This document shows, piece after piece, positions 12,012 through 23,283 of a stretch of DNA of 64,000 nucleotides. How positions within the stretch are numbered: the stretch's first letter is position 1; each line of letters begins with the position of its first letter. Position numbers and translations under genes: made by a program. The DNA is from Blattamonas nauphoetae. Taxonomy: Eukaryota; Preaxostyla; Oxymonadida. The notes under the pieces are model-generated. The model saw nothing but the letters and a program-made list of their open reading frames with translations. It was not told the DNA's origin and did not search any database. Location: positions 62,001 through 126,000 of the forward strand of contig JARBJD010000081.1 in the NCBI GenBank assembly GCA_033064195.1. Direction: 5' to 3'.

Positions 12012-12308
12012 TTTCTAGATAATATATGGAATAAATGGTGTGTTGATGAAGGATTACGAAGAGACAGATGAATATTGAACAAAACAAACGATATCAGATT
12101 TGATCAAGGAAACCAAGGGTTTTCCTTCCCCACAATCTCAATCACTGAGACGCTTCTTTTGCTCAGAACAGGACAATTAACCTGTACATTAAACATATAT
12201 GAGTGAAACGCCGCTGGAAGAAGATAAAAAGAATGTATTCGTCATGTTTTCAACAAAACCTCTTTGAATCGTCATGGTCACTCTCCTCTCTAGATTCGTT
12301 TTGTATCG

Positions 12309-13088
12309 ATGTTCCCTGATGATGACGAGGATTCATACTATACGTCAAGTGAATTACATGATTTGGCAGCGCACCTATCCTCACAATATCCAGATATGAT
12401 CCTTGACGATTTCGATGAAGGACAATTCGCCGAATCGGAAGATCCAATGGTTATACAAGCTCTTCCAATTGATCCCAATGAAGAATTGTTTCTTGTTCCA
12501 TTTTTTGGAGACGACGAGCCTACTCCATCATCATCAAATCAGACTTCTTCCCCGCTCGCCAAACTCTTCACATTCTATCATACTGGTCTCCTAAATGCGC
12601 TTCCTCTTGTTGCACATCCTTTCCAATCCAAGATTGACACCGCAGAATTAAACTTAGCTCACGTCGAGCAGCTATCAAATCGTTCGATCTTTCTCCTAAA
12701 TTGGAGGCCGGATTCGACTTCATTCAACGCAATGATCTTCCTGATACAAGGATCTGAAGTTCCTGTCATTTTCGATACTCTCACACAACGTACAGAGGGA
12801 AACTATCATCTCTTCAGTTTGGACATCACTTCGACTCGAATCTGTCGCCATAATAATAATGCTCTCGCCCCGGAACAGACACAGGCACTTACAGACGGGG
12901 TGTTAGGAGAGGCAGAGGAAATGTTAGATGCATTGATGGGTTGGTCGGAATCAATTCGTCCTGATGGAGACAATGAGCAAGCGATCGACGAATATCGAAG
13001 AACGATTCAGACTCTCTCTGAGGAGTATTCGATTGTCCATGTTCTCACAAAAGCTTCCCCATCATCTGTTTTGGCCTCACTTCTCTGA
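12309..13088 (+). CDS. Hypothetical acidic protein
   Basis: A 259-residue frame that I do not recognise. It opens with a very acidic segment (MFPDDDEDSYY). The middle is globular-looking and rich in hydrophobic strands, around SIFLLNWRPDSTSFNAMIFL. A helical acidic C-terminus ends in ASLL. No signal peptide, membrane segment or known catalytic motif is seen. The start is the first in-frame ATG; a short upstream exon cannot be excluded. The coding direction is supported by length and composition and by divergence from RPS2 with a short shared upstream region. Confidence 0.6.
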   Translation: MFPDDDEDSYYTSSELHDLAAHLSSQYPDMILDDFDEGQFAESEDPMVIQALPIDPNEELFLVPFFGDDEPTPSSSNQTSSPLAKLFTFYHTGLLNALPLVAHPFQSKIDTAELNLAHVEQLSNRSIFLLNWRPDSTSFNAMIFLIQGSEVPVIFDTLTQRTEGNYHLFSLDITSTRICRHNNNALAPEQTQALTDGVLGEAEEMLDALMGWSESIRPDGDNEQAIDEYRRTIQTLSEEYSIVHVLTKASPSSVLASLL

Positions 13089-13395
13089 ATAACAATCTTT
13101 TCATCTTCCCATCTTTTTTTCAAGCATTGCATGGATGCCTGACTCAGCCGCTCCGATCGTAATACATCCCATTGTTCACTCCTTAACATGTCGTATTCTA
13201 TCCCATTCATCTCATGAACAATTAACCAGGATCTTATAGCCCTTTCTCAATCACGTAAAGTTCAAAAGTTCTGCGAAGTGTCTCAGCGTTATGCTGTTGC
13301 AGGGTTCCTCTTCCCAAAGAAGAGGTCCACTCCCGCCGCTCTGCGGCAGTCCCATCAAACAACCACCACAGGGCGAAGCACAGAGAGGTGCTGAT
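13089..13395. other. Convergent intergenic spacer
   Basis: The 3' ends of the gene at 12309 and of SBDS face each other here. No open frame of coding character, RNA gene or repeat was seen. Confidence 0.5.
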
Positions 13396-14863
13396 TCATT
13401 CTTCAGTTCCGTCAGGCTTCTTTTTTTGGGTGTCGGTGTCTTTCGGAGTAGTTTCTGGCTTTCCTCCTTCGCTCTCTTGCTCTTCTTCTTCCTCCTCTTC
13501 TTCCATGAGAGCTTCCTCCTCATCCAAATCCCACACAACAGTGACTCCTTTCTTCTTCTCGATTGATTTCTGCCTCTCTCGCTCCTTTTCTGCTTTTGTC
13601 ATCACACGAACTTTCTTCTCGCCGCAAAAAATGTCCTCGTCGTCTGGATTGCCCTCAGACTCGTCGGCATCGATGCCTGGCTTGGCCTTCTGCCGTTTTT
13701 CCTGTCGAGTCATTTTTGGTTTGCGTTTTGGGAACATGACGATGTCTGAATCTGATTCGGACGCTTCTTTTTCTGGTTTAGTCAGTGTTTCAGTCTCACC
13801 CTGTGTTAGCTTCTTCTTTTGGCCTCGCTTTTCTTTTCTTTTTTCTCGGGCTTCCTTCTTTTGCTGCTCTTTCTCTTCTTTTGAGGGTCGGGCTTTCTCT
13901 TCCGCTGTTGGCGTTGTGAGAGGAACGGAGATCGATGAAGATGGGGCTGGAAACGGAGTAGGACTGAGTGTTGTAGCTGTATCGTCAGCATCTGCAACCT
14001 CTGCAGCAACATCGAGAACATCCACGCGACCTGGAAAGATAGAAAGGGAAAAATTGTCAAAAATGAGATTCTAACCTTTTCCTTCTGTTAACTGGGAAAT
14101 TGTCTCAGAAAGGCCTCTAAATTGACCCGGGTTTGCGAGAATTTGCCAAATTGAATCCTGGCCGACCTCTTTCCACTCTGTGATTGTTCCAACTCTTTCC
14201 AGCACACTTTGCACATTCTGCATACATTCACGAGATGTGACAATTTGAAGACGCATATTTGCACGTTCGATTGGCTGTCCAGCTTCTTTCAATGCCTTGA
14301 TTGCATCAAGTGCTTGCTTTTTAACAGGCTTTGATGGGTGAACATTGAAATGGATGGATCGAAGAGTCGTTTCGACCATATTGTGAGAAATGGGTCCTCT
14401 GGTGGCAGTGTTAATACATCGTTGTGCAATGAGTCCTACCACTTCATTGAATATCCCAGAAAGTTGAGCTTCCCTTTCTTTTTCAGAAACTTGGAGCTCT
14501 CCTTCATTCAAAATCTACCGGGACAACACATGGAAATAGAATGAGTGAATAGATGCCATACAAGGATGCAAATCTCCTCTTCAGTCATTCCTTTGAAACA
14601 TTTCTTGAGGACTTCCTTGTTCGCGACAAGGCCTCTCGAAACACTTTCATACACCTTCGTAATTTGAAGGACCTCATCAAGATCTGTTTCACTGAAAATG
14701 AAAACGTAATGGTGTGAGAAGTCAGTACAAACGTCTTATCGCGCCAATTTTGGACTTTGTTCTTATAACAATCAATTTCAAACGTCTTGCCCTTCCGGCG
14801 TAACCGAACCACCGAAGTGTTTGTGTGAACTTTTCTGTTAAGCGGAGTTTTGACAAAACTCAT
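13396..14863 (-). CDS. SBDS: SBDS/Sdo1 ribosome maturation factor with charged C-terminal extension (spliced)
   Basis: Four exons join in phase: 14863-14733, 14691-14562, 14514-14076, 14030-13396 (introns 41, 47 and 45 bases), giving 444 residues. The N-terminal FYSH domain is clear (VVRLRRKGKTFEIDCYKNKV). It is followed by the helical linker (LNEGELQVSEKEREAQL) and the C-terminal domain (QPIERANMRLQIV). SBDS works with the EFL1 GTPase to release eIF6 from 60S subunits. Human SBDS has about 250 residues. Here some 210 extra residues follow the normal end, very rich in Lys, Glu and Arg, with a run of Glu near the stop. Extended SBDS tails are known in some protists; this tail could bind rRNA, which is inference. 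The start codon lies just before the conserved N-terminus. Confidence 0.93.
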
Positions 14864-14909
14864 TTCTTGAAGATCTACCCATAGTATTTACTTCATAAGT
14901 ATCACAAAA

Positions 14910-15671
14910 ATGATCCTATCGTTCTGGCTTTCAATATCTTCATCCATGATTTTGATGTGTCATGACTCTCCCAATGCCCAGTTTCGATCTCTTTGTAACA
15001 TTGGTGGCAAAGATTCCCAAGATGACGTGGAAGAGTTCGACTCGAGACTTCGTTGGCCAGGTCTCATATCCGAGCCTCGCAACCCTGGTTTATGCAATGG
15101 CGTATATGCATTTGCAGCTGCATCTATGGCCAGCGATCGATTGGCAATACAAGGTGTCGCGAACATGATTGTCTCTCCTCAGCACTTTCTCTCATGTGGG
15201 CTAACATGTCACGGATGCAACCCATGTGACGCAACAGATGTCGACCTCCACATCAGTCGTGTTGGAGTCGTGTCGGAGTCTTGTTTTCCATATATCTCTG
15301 AAAGGGGTCGTGTTCCACAATGTCCTCTCACATGCCAAGATGGTTCAAACATGACAGGAATCAAAGCGATCCACTCCTATCCAGTTTTCTCGATTCGGAA
15401 GGAAGTATACAATTCTGGTCCCGTGATGATGTCCCTGAAAAATTATCCATCGTTCACTCGATATCGCTCAGGAATCTACGCTCCAGCCAAAGGCGAGAAG
15501 GACTTGGGTCTCATGCCTGTATCGGTTGTGGGTTGGGGAACTGATCCTACTGCAGGAAAGTTTTATATTGTCAAGTGCAACCTCGGGACGGGATTTGGGG
15601 AAGGAGGCTATGCGCGTGTGGTTGAAAATCTGCTGATCGATCTCACAGCTCTAGCTGTTCATTTTGCCTAA
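14910..15671 (+). CDS. Papain-family (cathepsin B-like) protein lacking catalytic residues
   Basis: A 253-residue frame with a hydrophobic N-terminus that looks like a signal peptide (SFWLSISSSMILM). It aligns with the C1A peptidase fold: the active-site helix region reads PGLCNGVYAFAAA, where active enzymes have QGxCGSCWAF; the occluding-loop-like Cys cluster reads LSCGLTCHGCNPC; and the histidine region reads LMPVSVVGWG instead of xHAVxxVGWG. The catalytic Cys is Val, the oxyanion Gln is Pro and the catalytic His position is not His. The Asn region is also changed (YIVKCNLG). The fold and the disulphide cysteines are kept, so this is probably a secreted or lysosomal non-catalytic binder or inhibitor-like protein. 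It starts 46 bases from the divergent SBDS start. Confidence 0.8.
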   Translation: MILSFWLSISSSMILMCHDSPNAQFRSLCNIGGKDSQDDVEEFDSRLRWPGLISEPRNPGLCNGVYAFAAASMASDRLAIQGVANMIVSPQHFLSCGLTCHGCNPCDATDVDLHISRVGVVSESCFPYISERGRVPQCPLTCQDGSNMTGIKAIHSYPVFSIRKEVYNSGPVMMSLKNYPSFTRYRSGIYAPAKGEKDLGLMPVSVVGWGTDPTAGKFYIVKCNLGTGFGEGGYARVVENLLIDLTALAVHFA

Positions 15672-15918
15672 CAAAACCCTTCTTTTATTGATTGCTGATT
15701 GAGACATTCGGATCAATCTAAAAACCGAGTTAGTCATCTCTATGTTGACCGTTTTCATCTCATGTTTTTAGTTCGAGTTCCTCTAATCAATTTTTTATCG
15801 ATAATTCTCGGATATACCGAATACTGCCCCATTATCAATGAGTTCTGGATGACTGATGCTGACGGTTTATCGCTACAGGCATATCTAACAACTCAATGTC
15901 AAAGTATATCAAATTTTC

Positions 15919-17162
15919 ATGGTTCAGTTGTTTGAAGATATCCATGGGTCAGGTGCATGGCCGTATATGATTAATGTTGTCTTCTTCTCCTTCTGCCTCC
16001 TATACTCATCAACGGAATTCATTCAAGCATGTTGTCGAAAACATCGGCAAACAAACCGGCTTCGAACGAGTTTCCTCCTCGTTTTCTCCATCTTTGCACT
16101 CTGCCGAATTACTTTCACCATCGCTCCATTTCCATACAATTTCTTCTGGGGAACTTTCCTAACTGATCAACTTCCCAAATATTTTTTATTTGCTGCGTGG
16201 CTTGTTTTGGCGATTTGGCTAAGTCGAGCCTTCCTCCCAACTCCTAAAAGGCGGAAACAGTCTATGGCCATTATCATTATTCCGCTCGTCATTCTGATTG
16301 TTCTCATGTTTATTGCGTGCATTATCACAACATATTTGACATCGGTACGCTTTTCTTGTCATTCTAGTTCTAGTCAAACCCAACGAAATTTCGACACACA
16401 TTCAATATCCCCAATATGATCTTAAACGTTGTATTATACTTCATCATACTTGTATCTGTCTCTGTCTATGGAATTGGTTTGATTTTCATGTTCTGTCGTG
16501 CTGGAGGCTTTGGACAACAAGCCTGCAAAATGAACATGCTTCTTGTTATGGTTATCGTCATGTGGATTGTTTTCTTCCTCCGATTTTTGTATGGACTCCT
16601 CAAACTATTAAATGCCAATCCAATCCACAACATTATCGCAAAAGATAGCTCAAAATGTGAAAAAGATGATTCACAATGGTATTTTCTCTCTCATTCTGAC
16701 ACTTATGGCTCATCTAGTATCCATCTCTACTGGAAGACAGCTCTTCTGCAGTTTATATGGGAAATTGTTCCGTCATCAATCCTCCTTCTAACACTATTTG
16801 TCATCCAGGGTGTCCACCAACCAAAACATGTCGAGACAGACGAAGAAATTGGAGGAGAGACGAAGTCAGAGCAAACAGAACCCCCAATCAAGCGGCGGGT
16901 CTCAAGTGTGAAGATTCGTGCTGACTACGATGTCAGAACGGACGATGCCCAACCAAGCTCAATGAGAAGAACACGCCGAATTCTCGTCAAGAAAAAGAAG
17001 TCCCGGGTACGGCATGCCGATCCTGGCTTGTTGGCAAATGAGGAAGCCCCGTATCATCATGCTTCATCAGGACTTGACGGAAATCCACTCGAAGATGACT
17101 TCGCTATCACTGACTATCGCAATTCGATCGGATACACGCCTGTTCAGATTGATCGAGCTTAA
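15919..17162 (+). CDS. Multi-pass membrane protein, possibly TOM1/GPR137-like (spliced)
   Basis: Exons 15919-16344 and 16374-17162 join in phase over a 29-base intron, giving 404 residues. Six to seven hydrophobic segments are visible, e.g. MINVVFFSFCLLYSS, YFLFAAWLVLAIWL, IIIIPLVILIVLMFIACII and LLVMVIVMWIVFFL. A cytosolic-type tail of about 125 residues follows, rich in Lys/Arg and acidic clusters. The spacing of the helices and the Arg-flanked second segment recall the seven-helix TOM1/GPR137 group, but I cannot name the family from sequence alone. Coding-like sequence continues upstream (from about 15,770), so an additional 5' exon is possible and the start is uncertain. Confidence 0.6.
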
Positions 17163-17283
17163 TTTTTGTCTTGTTTGGAACATTTCACTATCTTGCACTA
17201 TCTACAACAGTGTTTAGCTTTTCCTTCTTCTCCTGACTTCGAGAATAACGTTCTGGTCCGATCAATAACTTTCCTGAATCTGG

Positions 17284-17808
17284 ATGTCAACAGCACAGGC
17301 CACTCGTTCAATTGATGTCAACAAACCTGCAATTCTCAATCTGTCTGGCAAAAAATTCTATTGCCGGAAGGGGAAATGGAAAGAGGGTGTGAAATTTTCT
17401 TCCACAATAATCATTAACTGACGGATTTATTTCCTTTCTTGAGCACTATTCCTTTTTTCATCTGTATTTCTCATTTTTTCTGCTTTGTATTTCTTAGAAG
17501 AAGCATCAAAAGCCGATCAATCGAAACTCGAAGAAAAAGTCAATCAACTCATCGATGAAAACGCGTATCTCGAACTAAAATTGGAAATTGCAACGGAGAT
17601 GGTAATTTTGTGATCTTTTACTTTATTTTCATTCCAGCTTACACTTCGTACACTCGAAACGAAAGAGTTGAAGAAAGAAGTTGAACGACTTCAAAAAGCA
17701 AACAAGGCAAAATTATCCAAATCACAAGCACGACCAGAGAGTTCTCATCAAACTAAGGGCAAGGATACAACGGCAACAAAAACAAGAAAACGGACTCATG
17801 ATGATTGA
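17284..17808 (+). CDS. CBY1: Chibby-family basal body protein (spliced)
   Basis: Three short exons join in phase: 17284-17386, 17498-17601, 17638-17808 (introns 111 and 36 bases), giving 125 residues. The order matches Chibby: a short N-terminus; the conserved LNLSGKKFYCRKGKWKE block, equivalent to MNLAGQSLKFENGQWIAE in animals; then a coiled coil (VNQLIDENAYLELKLEIATE, followed by LTLRTLETKELKKEVERLQ); and a basic tail. Chibby localises to the distal centriole and basal body and is needed for ciliogenesis, with a separate role in beta-catenin export in animals. Its presence argues that the host builds basal bodies. The exon structure was worked out by reading the splice sites; the start ATG is the first before the conserved block. 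Confidence 0.75.
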
Positions 17809-17983
17809 TTTTCTGTTCATCGCACTCACCCACAGATCCAAAGTTGAACAATCTTATTTTCGACATTACCTCGCTTTGCAATCTTTTTTCTTCCGAATGG
17901 CGGCATTTTCTCATGATTTTCATGTACTCTTGTTTTCTGTCGTCCTCCACAATTTTTGAAACAAACGCAGCTCAACCGTATCG

Positions 17984-19833
17984 TTAAATCAAGTTAACCC
18001 CAAACGGGTCCAGTCCACTCACAGCTGTGTCGAAATGGAAGATGAAATCATCGTTCGCCATCCGAACAACCTGTGCCTCCATGGTGTCCTCCACTCCCAT
18101 CTCGCAGAGTCTTCTGATGCGTGTCCAATCTTCTCTTCTTTGGGACTTCTCTGTTTCTTCGGTGAACATGTCAGTTGTGGTGGTCAGCTGATTGGTGAGT
18201 CTCTCTGTGTTTTCGACATGAAGAAGAATCTTGATTTCAACTTCACTGAGGAACGAAGCGACTGTTTGAGAATGATTACTGAATGACCGAAGTGCGGACT
18301 CGAGCTGGTTGACGACAGAGAATGCAAGAATGGGTGAGGGAAGGATGGTGTTGATGTACGATCGAGAAGGAAGGAAAACTGAGGAGACAACGTCGTCAAT
18401 CAATTGTGGGTCTGTGTTCGGATGATAGTCAGGCAGGAGGAAGAACACGGTCAGAAGAGAGACGAGATATTCGTGGAGAAAGAATGAGGAGGGCGAGAGT
18501 CCTGTTGGATTGATGGATGCCATGAGAAGTGGCACGACCCCTTCTCTCATCATCGACACAGTTCTTGTCCAATGAAGCGAGCAGAATCGAGTGAGAGCAA
18601 ACACTGCAGAGCCTGTCGATACCAGACTCCCAACTCGGATGGTGTCATTCACTTTCGACCAGATGACGGACCCAGTCGTGTCGAAGGCCCGAACGGCTGA
18701 TGGATCCGACGATGAGGTGTGAGTGGTGTTCCCGATGACCATCCACGACTTGTTGAGAATCGAGTCAAGAGACTTTCGGACTGAAAGGAGTTCATTTTTC
18801 TGTGCGGCTGGAGGTGATGTAGAGATGAGATCGAGTGGCATCACAACACTGGATATGGCTGAGATGAGAGTGTGGTGGAGAGAAGCAATCGTGTTTGGAT
18901 GAGACGCCTCGACGAGTCGAGTACCAGCGGAAGCTCGATCAAAGGTTCCGATGGACATGGAGCAGATGAGATCAACTGTATCGCCCATTCGTGCTACTTG
19001 TTGCCGGAAGTCAGAAGACGTCAAAATGCCGGAATGGGAGAGCTCAGATCTCAGGAAGCAATCGTCGAATGTTGAGACCATGCGTCCAAGCAAGTCGTTC
19101 AGAGCATCAAGTATCGACAGGTTCTTCTGAGAGTCTTCATCGGTTGGATTTGGAGTAATGGAATGGGCTGCAGCGAGAGCGGGCATCTGTCCGGGGATGA
19201 GTGATCCGAAGTGTTTGAGTCGAGGAAGGATCATTTCTGCAAGTCGATCGTCTTGAATGACGGTGAAACTGAAAAGACGAACAATAATATCAAATGGTGG
19301 ATCATGATGAATGATATGGTGGATAGCGTCCGAAAGAGATTGATGGTACTGAGTGAGGAAGGAGTTCTTCGTCGCTTTGTTTGAAAGTGTTAGATGAATG
19401 ATATTGATGGACTTAAAAAGCTTTATGAAAGTAAAAATAGACCAGAGGTACTGCTTCCCAAGAGGAGGGTGTTGTTTCTTTTATGATTCTGAATAAGGCT
19501 ATCGGAATTTGCTTCGGAATCATCTCTAGAAGGAGTGATGCACTCTCTTTATCTGAAAATTGAATTAATCAGAAGGAAAACATAGGATTTCTAGTAGTTG
19601 GAGTACAGATATCTGATAAATTTGGTTGAATGAAAGAAAAGACTATTATCCTGTGAGTTCTTGTTGAATGAAGAACTGTGCAGAGTGTGTGGTGACAAGT
19701 GGATGATGCAAGGATATCAATGAATAAATGTGATGCTACAAACAGGTATGTTTGAGAAACGAAGAAAAAATTAACTTTTGCAGGCGATGGTTAGCTCAGA
19801 GAGTGCTGCTGTCCAAAACGATTCCCAAGGCAT
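17984..19833 (-). CDS. Hypothetical helical protein, 574 residues (spliced)
   Basis: Exons 19833-19776, 19735-19607, 19552-19452 and 19420-17984 join in phase over introns of 40, 54 and 31 bases. The product is mostly helical with hydrophobic repeats (e.g. ASLLLEMIPKQIPIALFRII and DPPFDIIVRLFSFTVIQ), resembling HEAT/ARM-type scaffolds, but no family is recognised. A Ser/Thr-rich middle is followed by a helical C-terminus (TERLTNQLTTTTDMFTEETE). No signal peptide or membrane span is evident. The stretch from 19420 down is certain coding sequence. The first three exons rest on splice consensus and phase agreement, so the start is less sure. Confidence 0.62.
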
Positions 19834-20108
19834 CTGAAGACATTTGATGGATATCTCCAAAAGTTCCCTCTCAAAAACATAAATATTTAGATGGGGATAC
19901 GTGTTTGTTTTCGATTGATCCTGTATTAGAGAGAGAAATGTCGCGATTCATCTCAACCATGATTAAAGTGAAGGTTGGGTAGGGTACAGGTTCGCAAAAT
20001 TGAGTAAATGGTTAAGAACAAATAGAAAAATCTGAGATTGTGGTATTTGTCTCGCCGAAGACGGACACCAAAAGTTCAGAACAAAATCCCGTAACAAAAA
20101 ATTTATCA

Positions 20109-21616
20109 ATGGATTCTGACCAATCACCGCAACCATCTGGTGTGGGAGCAAGCGAACCTCAAAATCCACCTGAAGCGAAACTTGTTTGCCAGTTCTATCA
20201 TTCCTATAACTCTTTTCTTAGAGTACTTCACAGAAGAAGAGGTTAAAGCAAAAGCTCGCTAAACAGGCTAAAGCAGCAACGGATGGTGATGAAAATGGAG
20301 GTGATGATAAATCCGATCCTTCACAGGCTCCAACAGGACCTGTGATGAAGGACGGTTTGTGCCTTCAAGATTCTGATCGTTTCGATTGCACTAGGAATAA
20401 CTCTCCCAAAACTAGAATACCATGATATGCCTGGGCAAAAGTTCTTCCAAACTTTCCCACCCACTCTCCCTATGACAACATTATTCCCGAAGAAAAAATA
20501 TCCACGCGGTGTTGATCTTCTGTATCCAGATGAAGGGTATTGCCTCGATTCACTTCGCATCATTCCTCATTTCTCCCATTTAGAACAATTCATTGGTCCA
20601 CTAACACACAGAAGATCCAAATGGCCCAGCTCCTCGAACCCACCCTCAACGATTTTCGCAAAGCAGCCGAAGCTCATCGTCAGATGAGAGCATACGCACG
20701 TCAGACTCTCAAACCGGGAGTGAAGATTTGGGATTGGTGCTGTGATTTGGAAGCACGTGGCAGAGCGTTACTTGGTACAACAGGTGTGAATCATTCAGAA
20801 GCTGGTTTGGCCTTTCCCACGGGTGTCTCATTAAATAATTGTGCTGCCCACTATACACCGAATCCTGGTGATGAGAGAGTCTACCAGGATGGTGATATTG
20901 TGAAGGTAGATATTGGCACTCATGTGAAAGGTCACATCATTGATTCTGCATTCACCATCTCGTTCAACCCCGACTATGATACATTGGTTCGAGCGTCCTT
21001 TGAAGGAACTTGGGCTGGAATCAAAGCAGCCGGCCCAGATGCCCGCCTTGTGGAGATTGGGAACATCATCGACGAAACGATCTCCTCATTTGAAGTTGAA
21101 GTGGGAGGAAAAGTGAAGAAAGTCAAGCCAGTTGCAAATCTCAGTGGACACGGGCTGGGAGATTATCTTGTCCACTCAGGCGTCTCAATTCCAATTGCAC
21201 GCAATGGCTGTGACCCGTCACTCAAGATGGAGGAAGGGAATGTCTATGCAGTGGAAACATTCGCATCAACAGGAAAGGGACGGATTCATGATGCACCTGA
21301 TTGCAGCCATTATATGATGATTCCGGGTGCTGATGCTCGCATCGAACAAATCCGGAATCAGAAGGCTAAGGAACTTCTACGGTTTATTGTTAGGAACTTC
21401 AAGACACTAGCATGGTGCAGGAGATGGCTGGATGTTGGTGGTGAAAAGCAGCATGCACTCGCTCTGAAGTATCTGACCGATCAAGGTTTTGTCGAACCCT
21501 ATCCTCCTTTGTGCGATCAGGAAAGCTCAATGGTTACTCAACACGAACATACAATATATCTGAAGCCAACAGGAAAAGAAGTGTTGTCTGTAGGCCCAGA
21601 TGAACAAATTCCTTGA
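20109..21616 (+). CDS. METAP2: Methionine aminopeptidase 2 (spliced)
   Basis: Exons 20109-20183, 20222-20354, 20395-20536 and 20584-21616 (introns 38, 40 and 47 bases) give 460 residues. The N-terminal Lys-rich segment (SQKKRLKQKLAKQAK) is typical of type 2 enzymes, which associate with ribosomes. The pita-bread catalytic domain carries all the metal ligands: NNCAAHYTPN (His), DIVKVDIGTH and IIDSAFT (two Asp), LSGHGLGDY (His), YAVETFAS (Glu) and QHEHTIYL (Glu). The NDFRKAAEAHRQMR segment before the domain closely matches other MetAP2 proteins. The enzyme removes initiator Met from nascent proteins in the cytosol and is the target of fumagillin. It converges with NBP35, about 180 bases apart. 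Confidence 0.95.
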
Positions 21617-21797
21617 CTTTTACATTTATCATTGGTTTTCACCTCAGACATGAATCGTTATTTCTTTATTTTGTCAAATTACTTCTGTAGTTGCATGTTG
21701 AAGAAATGTTACATTCCAATTGTGTCTAAATATGAATCCAGGGCGAAATGTTCAGAAAAAAGAACTCTCGATGATTATGGACAGAGTTTGACCAATT

Positions 21798-22971
21798 CTA
21801 GAAGAAAAACTGAAAAAAGACGAGTGTCAAACCATCTACAATATGGTTGAGGGCATCCATGACTGGAGTACCTTTCATTGTTTCATAGACAGGCTTCCCT
21901 TCGTCGCAAGCCACAGACACACGTGGGTCAAGTGGGATCGCTCCAAGAAGATGAACCTTCATATCTTCGCACATTTTCTTTGCTCCTCCGGTTGACGGTG
22001 CGAAGAGAGGATGTTCGGTCTGACAATTGGGGCAGACAAATGCAGACATATTTTCAACAACACCAATCACGGGAAGGTTGGTCTTGTGGCAGAAGTTGAT
22101 TTCTTTTCGGACGGCAGCGAGTGATACTTCTTGAGGAGTTGTGACAACGACTGCTCCATCAACTTTCTTTGTTTGTGGCTTGGATGGATCTTGATCTTCA
22201 TCAACAGCACCCATCATGAATTGGACGATAGAGATATGTTCATCTGATGTTCCTGGAGGAGTGTCGACAATTAGATAGTCCAAATCAACCCAGTCGACAT
22301 CCGTGAGGAACTGCTTGATGAGGGCTGAAAAATGATGAAAAAAGCATGGAGAAGGACTAAAAAAACGATACCGTTCTTGCGGGGACCTCTCCAGATCACG
22401 GCATCATCCTTCTGGTTCAGGAGGAAACCAATTGACATGACTGACAAATTCTCGTTTCCTTGAGCACAGACGGGACTCCATCCATCTGCACTTCCATGAA
22501 CATCTTCCCCTTCGCATCCGAGCATGCGAGGAATACTTGGTCCACAGATATCGATGTCAAGAACACCAACCTACATTTTGAGAGTGCGAAAAGTTGATGA
22601 TAGAAATAAATTGAGTGCATCGGAACGAGGAAACGAGGAGTACAGTTGCAGGAGAACAAATTGAAGTGAGTGAAAACAGACTTTATATCCTTTTGAGACG
22701 AGTGTGGTGGCAAGTTGAGACGAAACTGTTGATTTGCCTACACCTCCTTTCCCAGACAGAACAAGAATCTTGTGTTTAATAGTTGACATTCTTTTTCCAA
22801 CTTTGATCATATCTAGGGTATTTCGTCAGAATCGAAGAGAAATGACAACGAAGGAGAGGTACCAGGGTCCGGTCCAGCTTGATTAGCCGCTCCTCCACAA
22901 GAGGATTTCATCGGGCAGGTGGAACATTTGTCGGGTGCGCAACCCCCTTCTGGCTGACCTTGTTCGCTCAT
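21798..22971 (-). CDS. NBP35: NBP35/NUBP1 cytosolic Fe-S scaffold ATPase (spliced)
   Basis: Exons 22971-22863, 22812-22682, 22570-22372 and 22324-21798 (introns 50, 111 and 47 bases) give 321 residues. The N-terminus carries four cysteines ([15 protein letters not shown]) that place it in the NBP35 group rather than CFD1. The deviant Walker A reads [11 protein letters not shown]. The next blocks are [20 protein letters not shown] and [12 protein letters not shown], and the bridging-cluster CPNC motif follows ([10 protein letters not shown]). NBP35 assembles 4Fe-4S clusters in the cytosolic CIA pathway with CFD1. The first gap between the N-terminal cysteines is four residues, against about 13 in yeast and human. 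The last codons may include a small extra intron, so the C-terminal end is approximate. Confidence 0.93.
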
Positions 22972-23283
22972 CTTACCCTTAACATTTCATTTGAATGAAC
23001 GGAGAAACCTAAATGAGCTCAAAATGAGGCTTGAGGGCATCTTTTGTTGTAGCGATGTTTTATCATGAGAAAGGAGGTGAGAAATCTGGGTTTCAGGTCA
23101 TTATTCTGAACTCTGTTCATCAAGCTATCCCTCTTTCGAAATGTTTGTCAGTTAATGAAAATCTCGGAATTTCCGTCAAGGAAGCACACTGAATGAATCT
23201 TGGACTCGTATAACACCAATGTTGGACCGCTTTCCGGATCGACCCAGAAAGTTGTGAGGACTCGTTCATCTTCACCGTCCACG
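22972..23283. other. Divergent intergenic region between NBP35 and PRL
   Basis: It holds the upstream regions of two divergent genes. No RNA gene, repeat or clear core promoter motif was recognised. The PRL start is itself uncertain, so part may be 5' untranslated or exonic. Confidence 0.4.

Noticed and set aside
13251-13566. Charged frames overlapping the SBDS tail on both strands
   Set aside because: The minus-strand SBDS exon explains them; opposite frames are mirrors of its Lys/Glu-rich codons.
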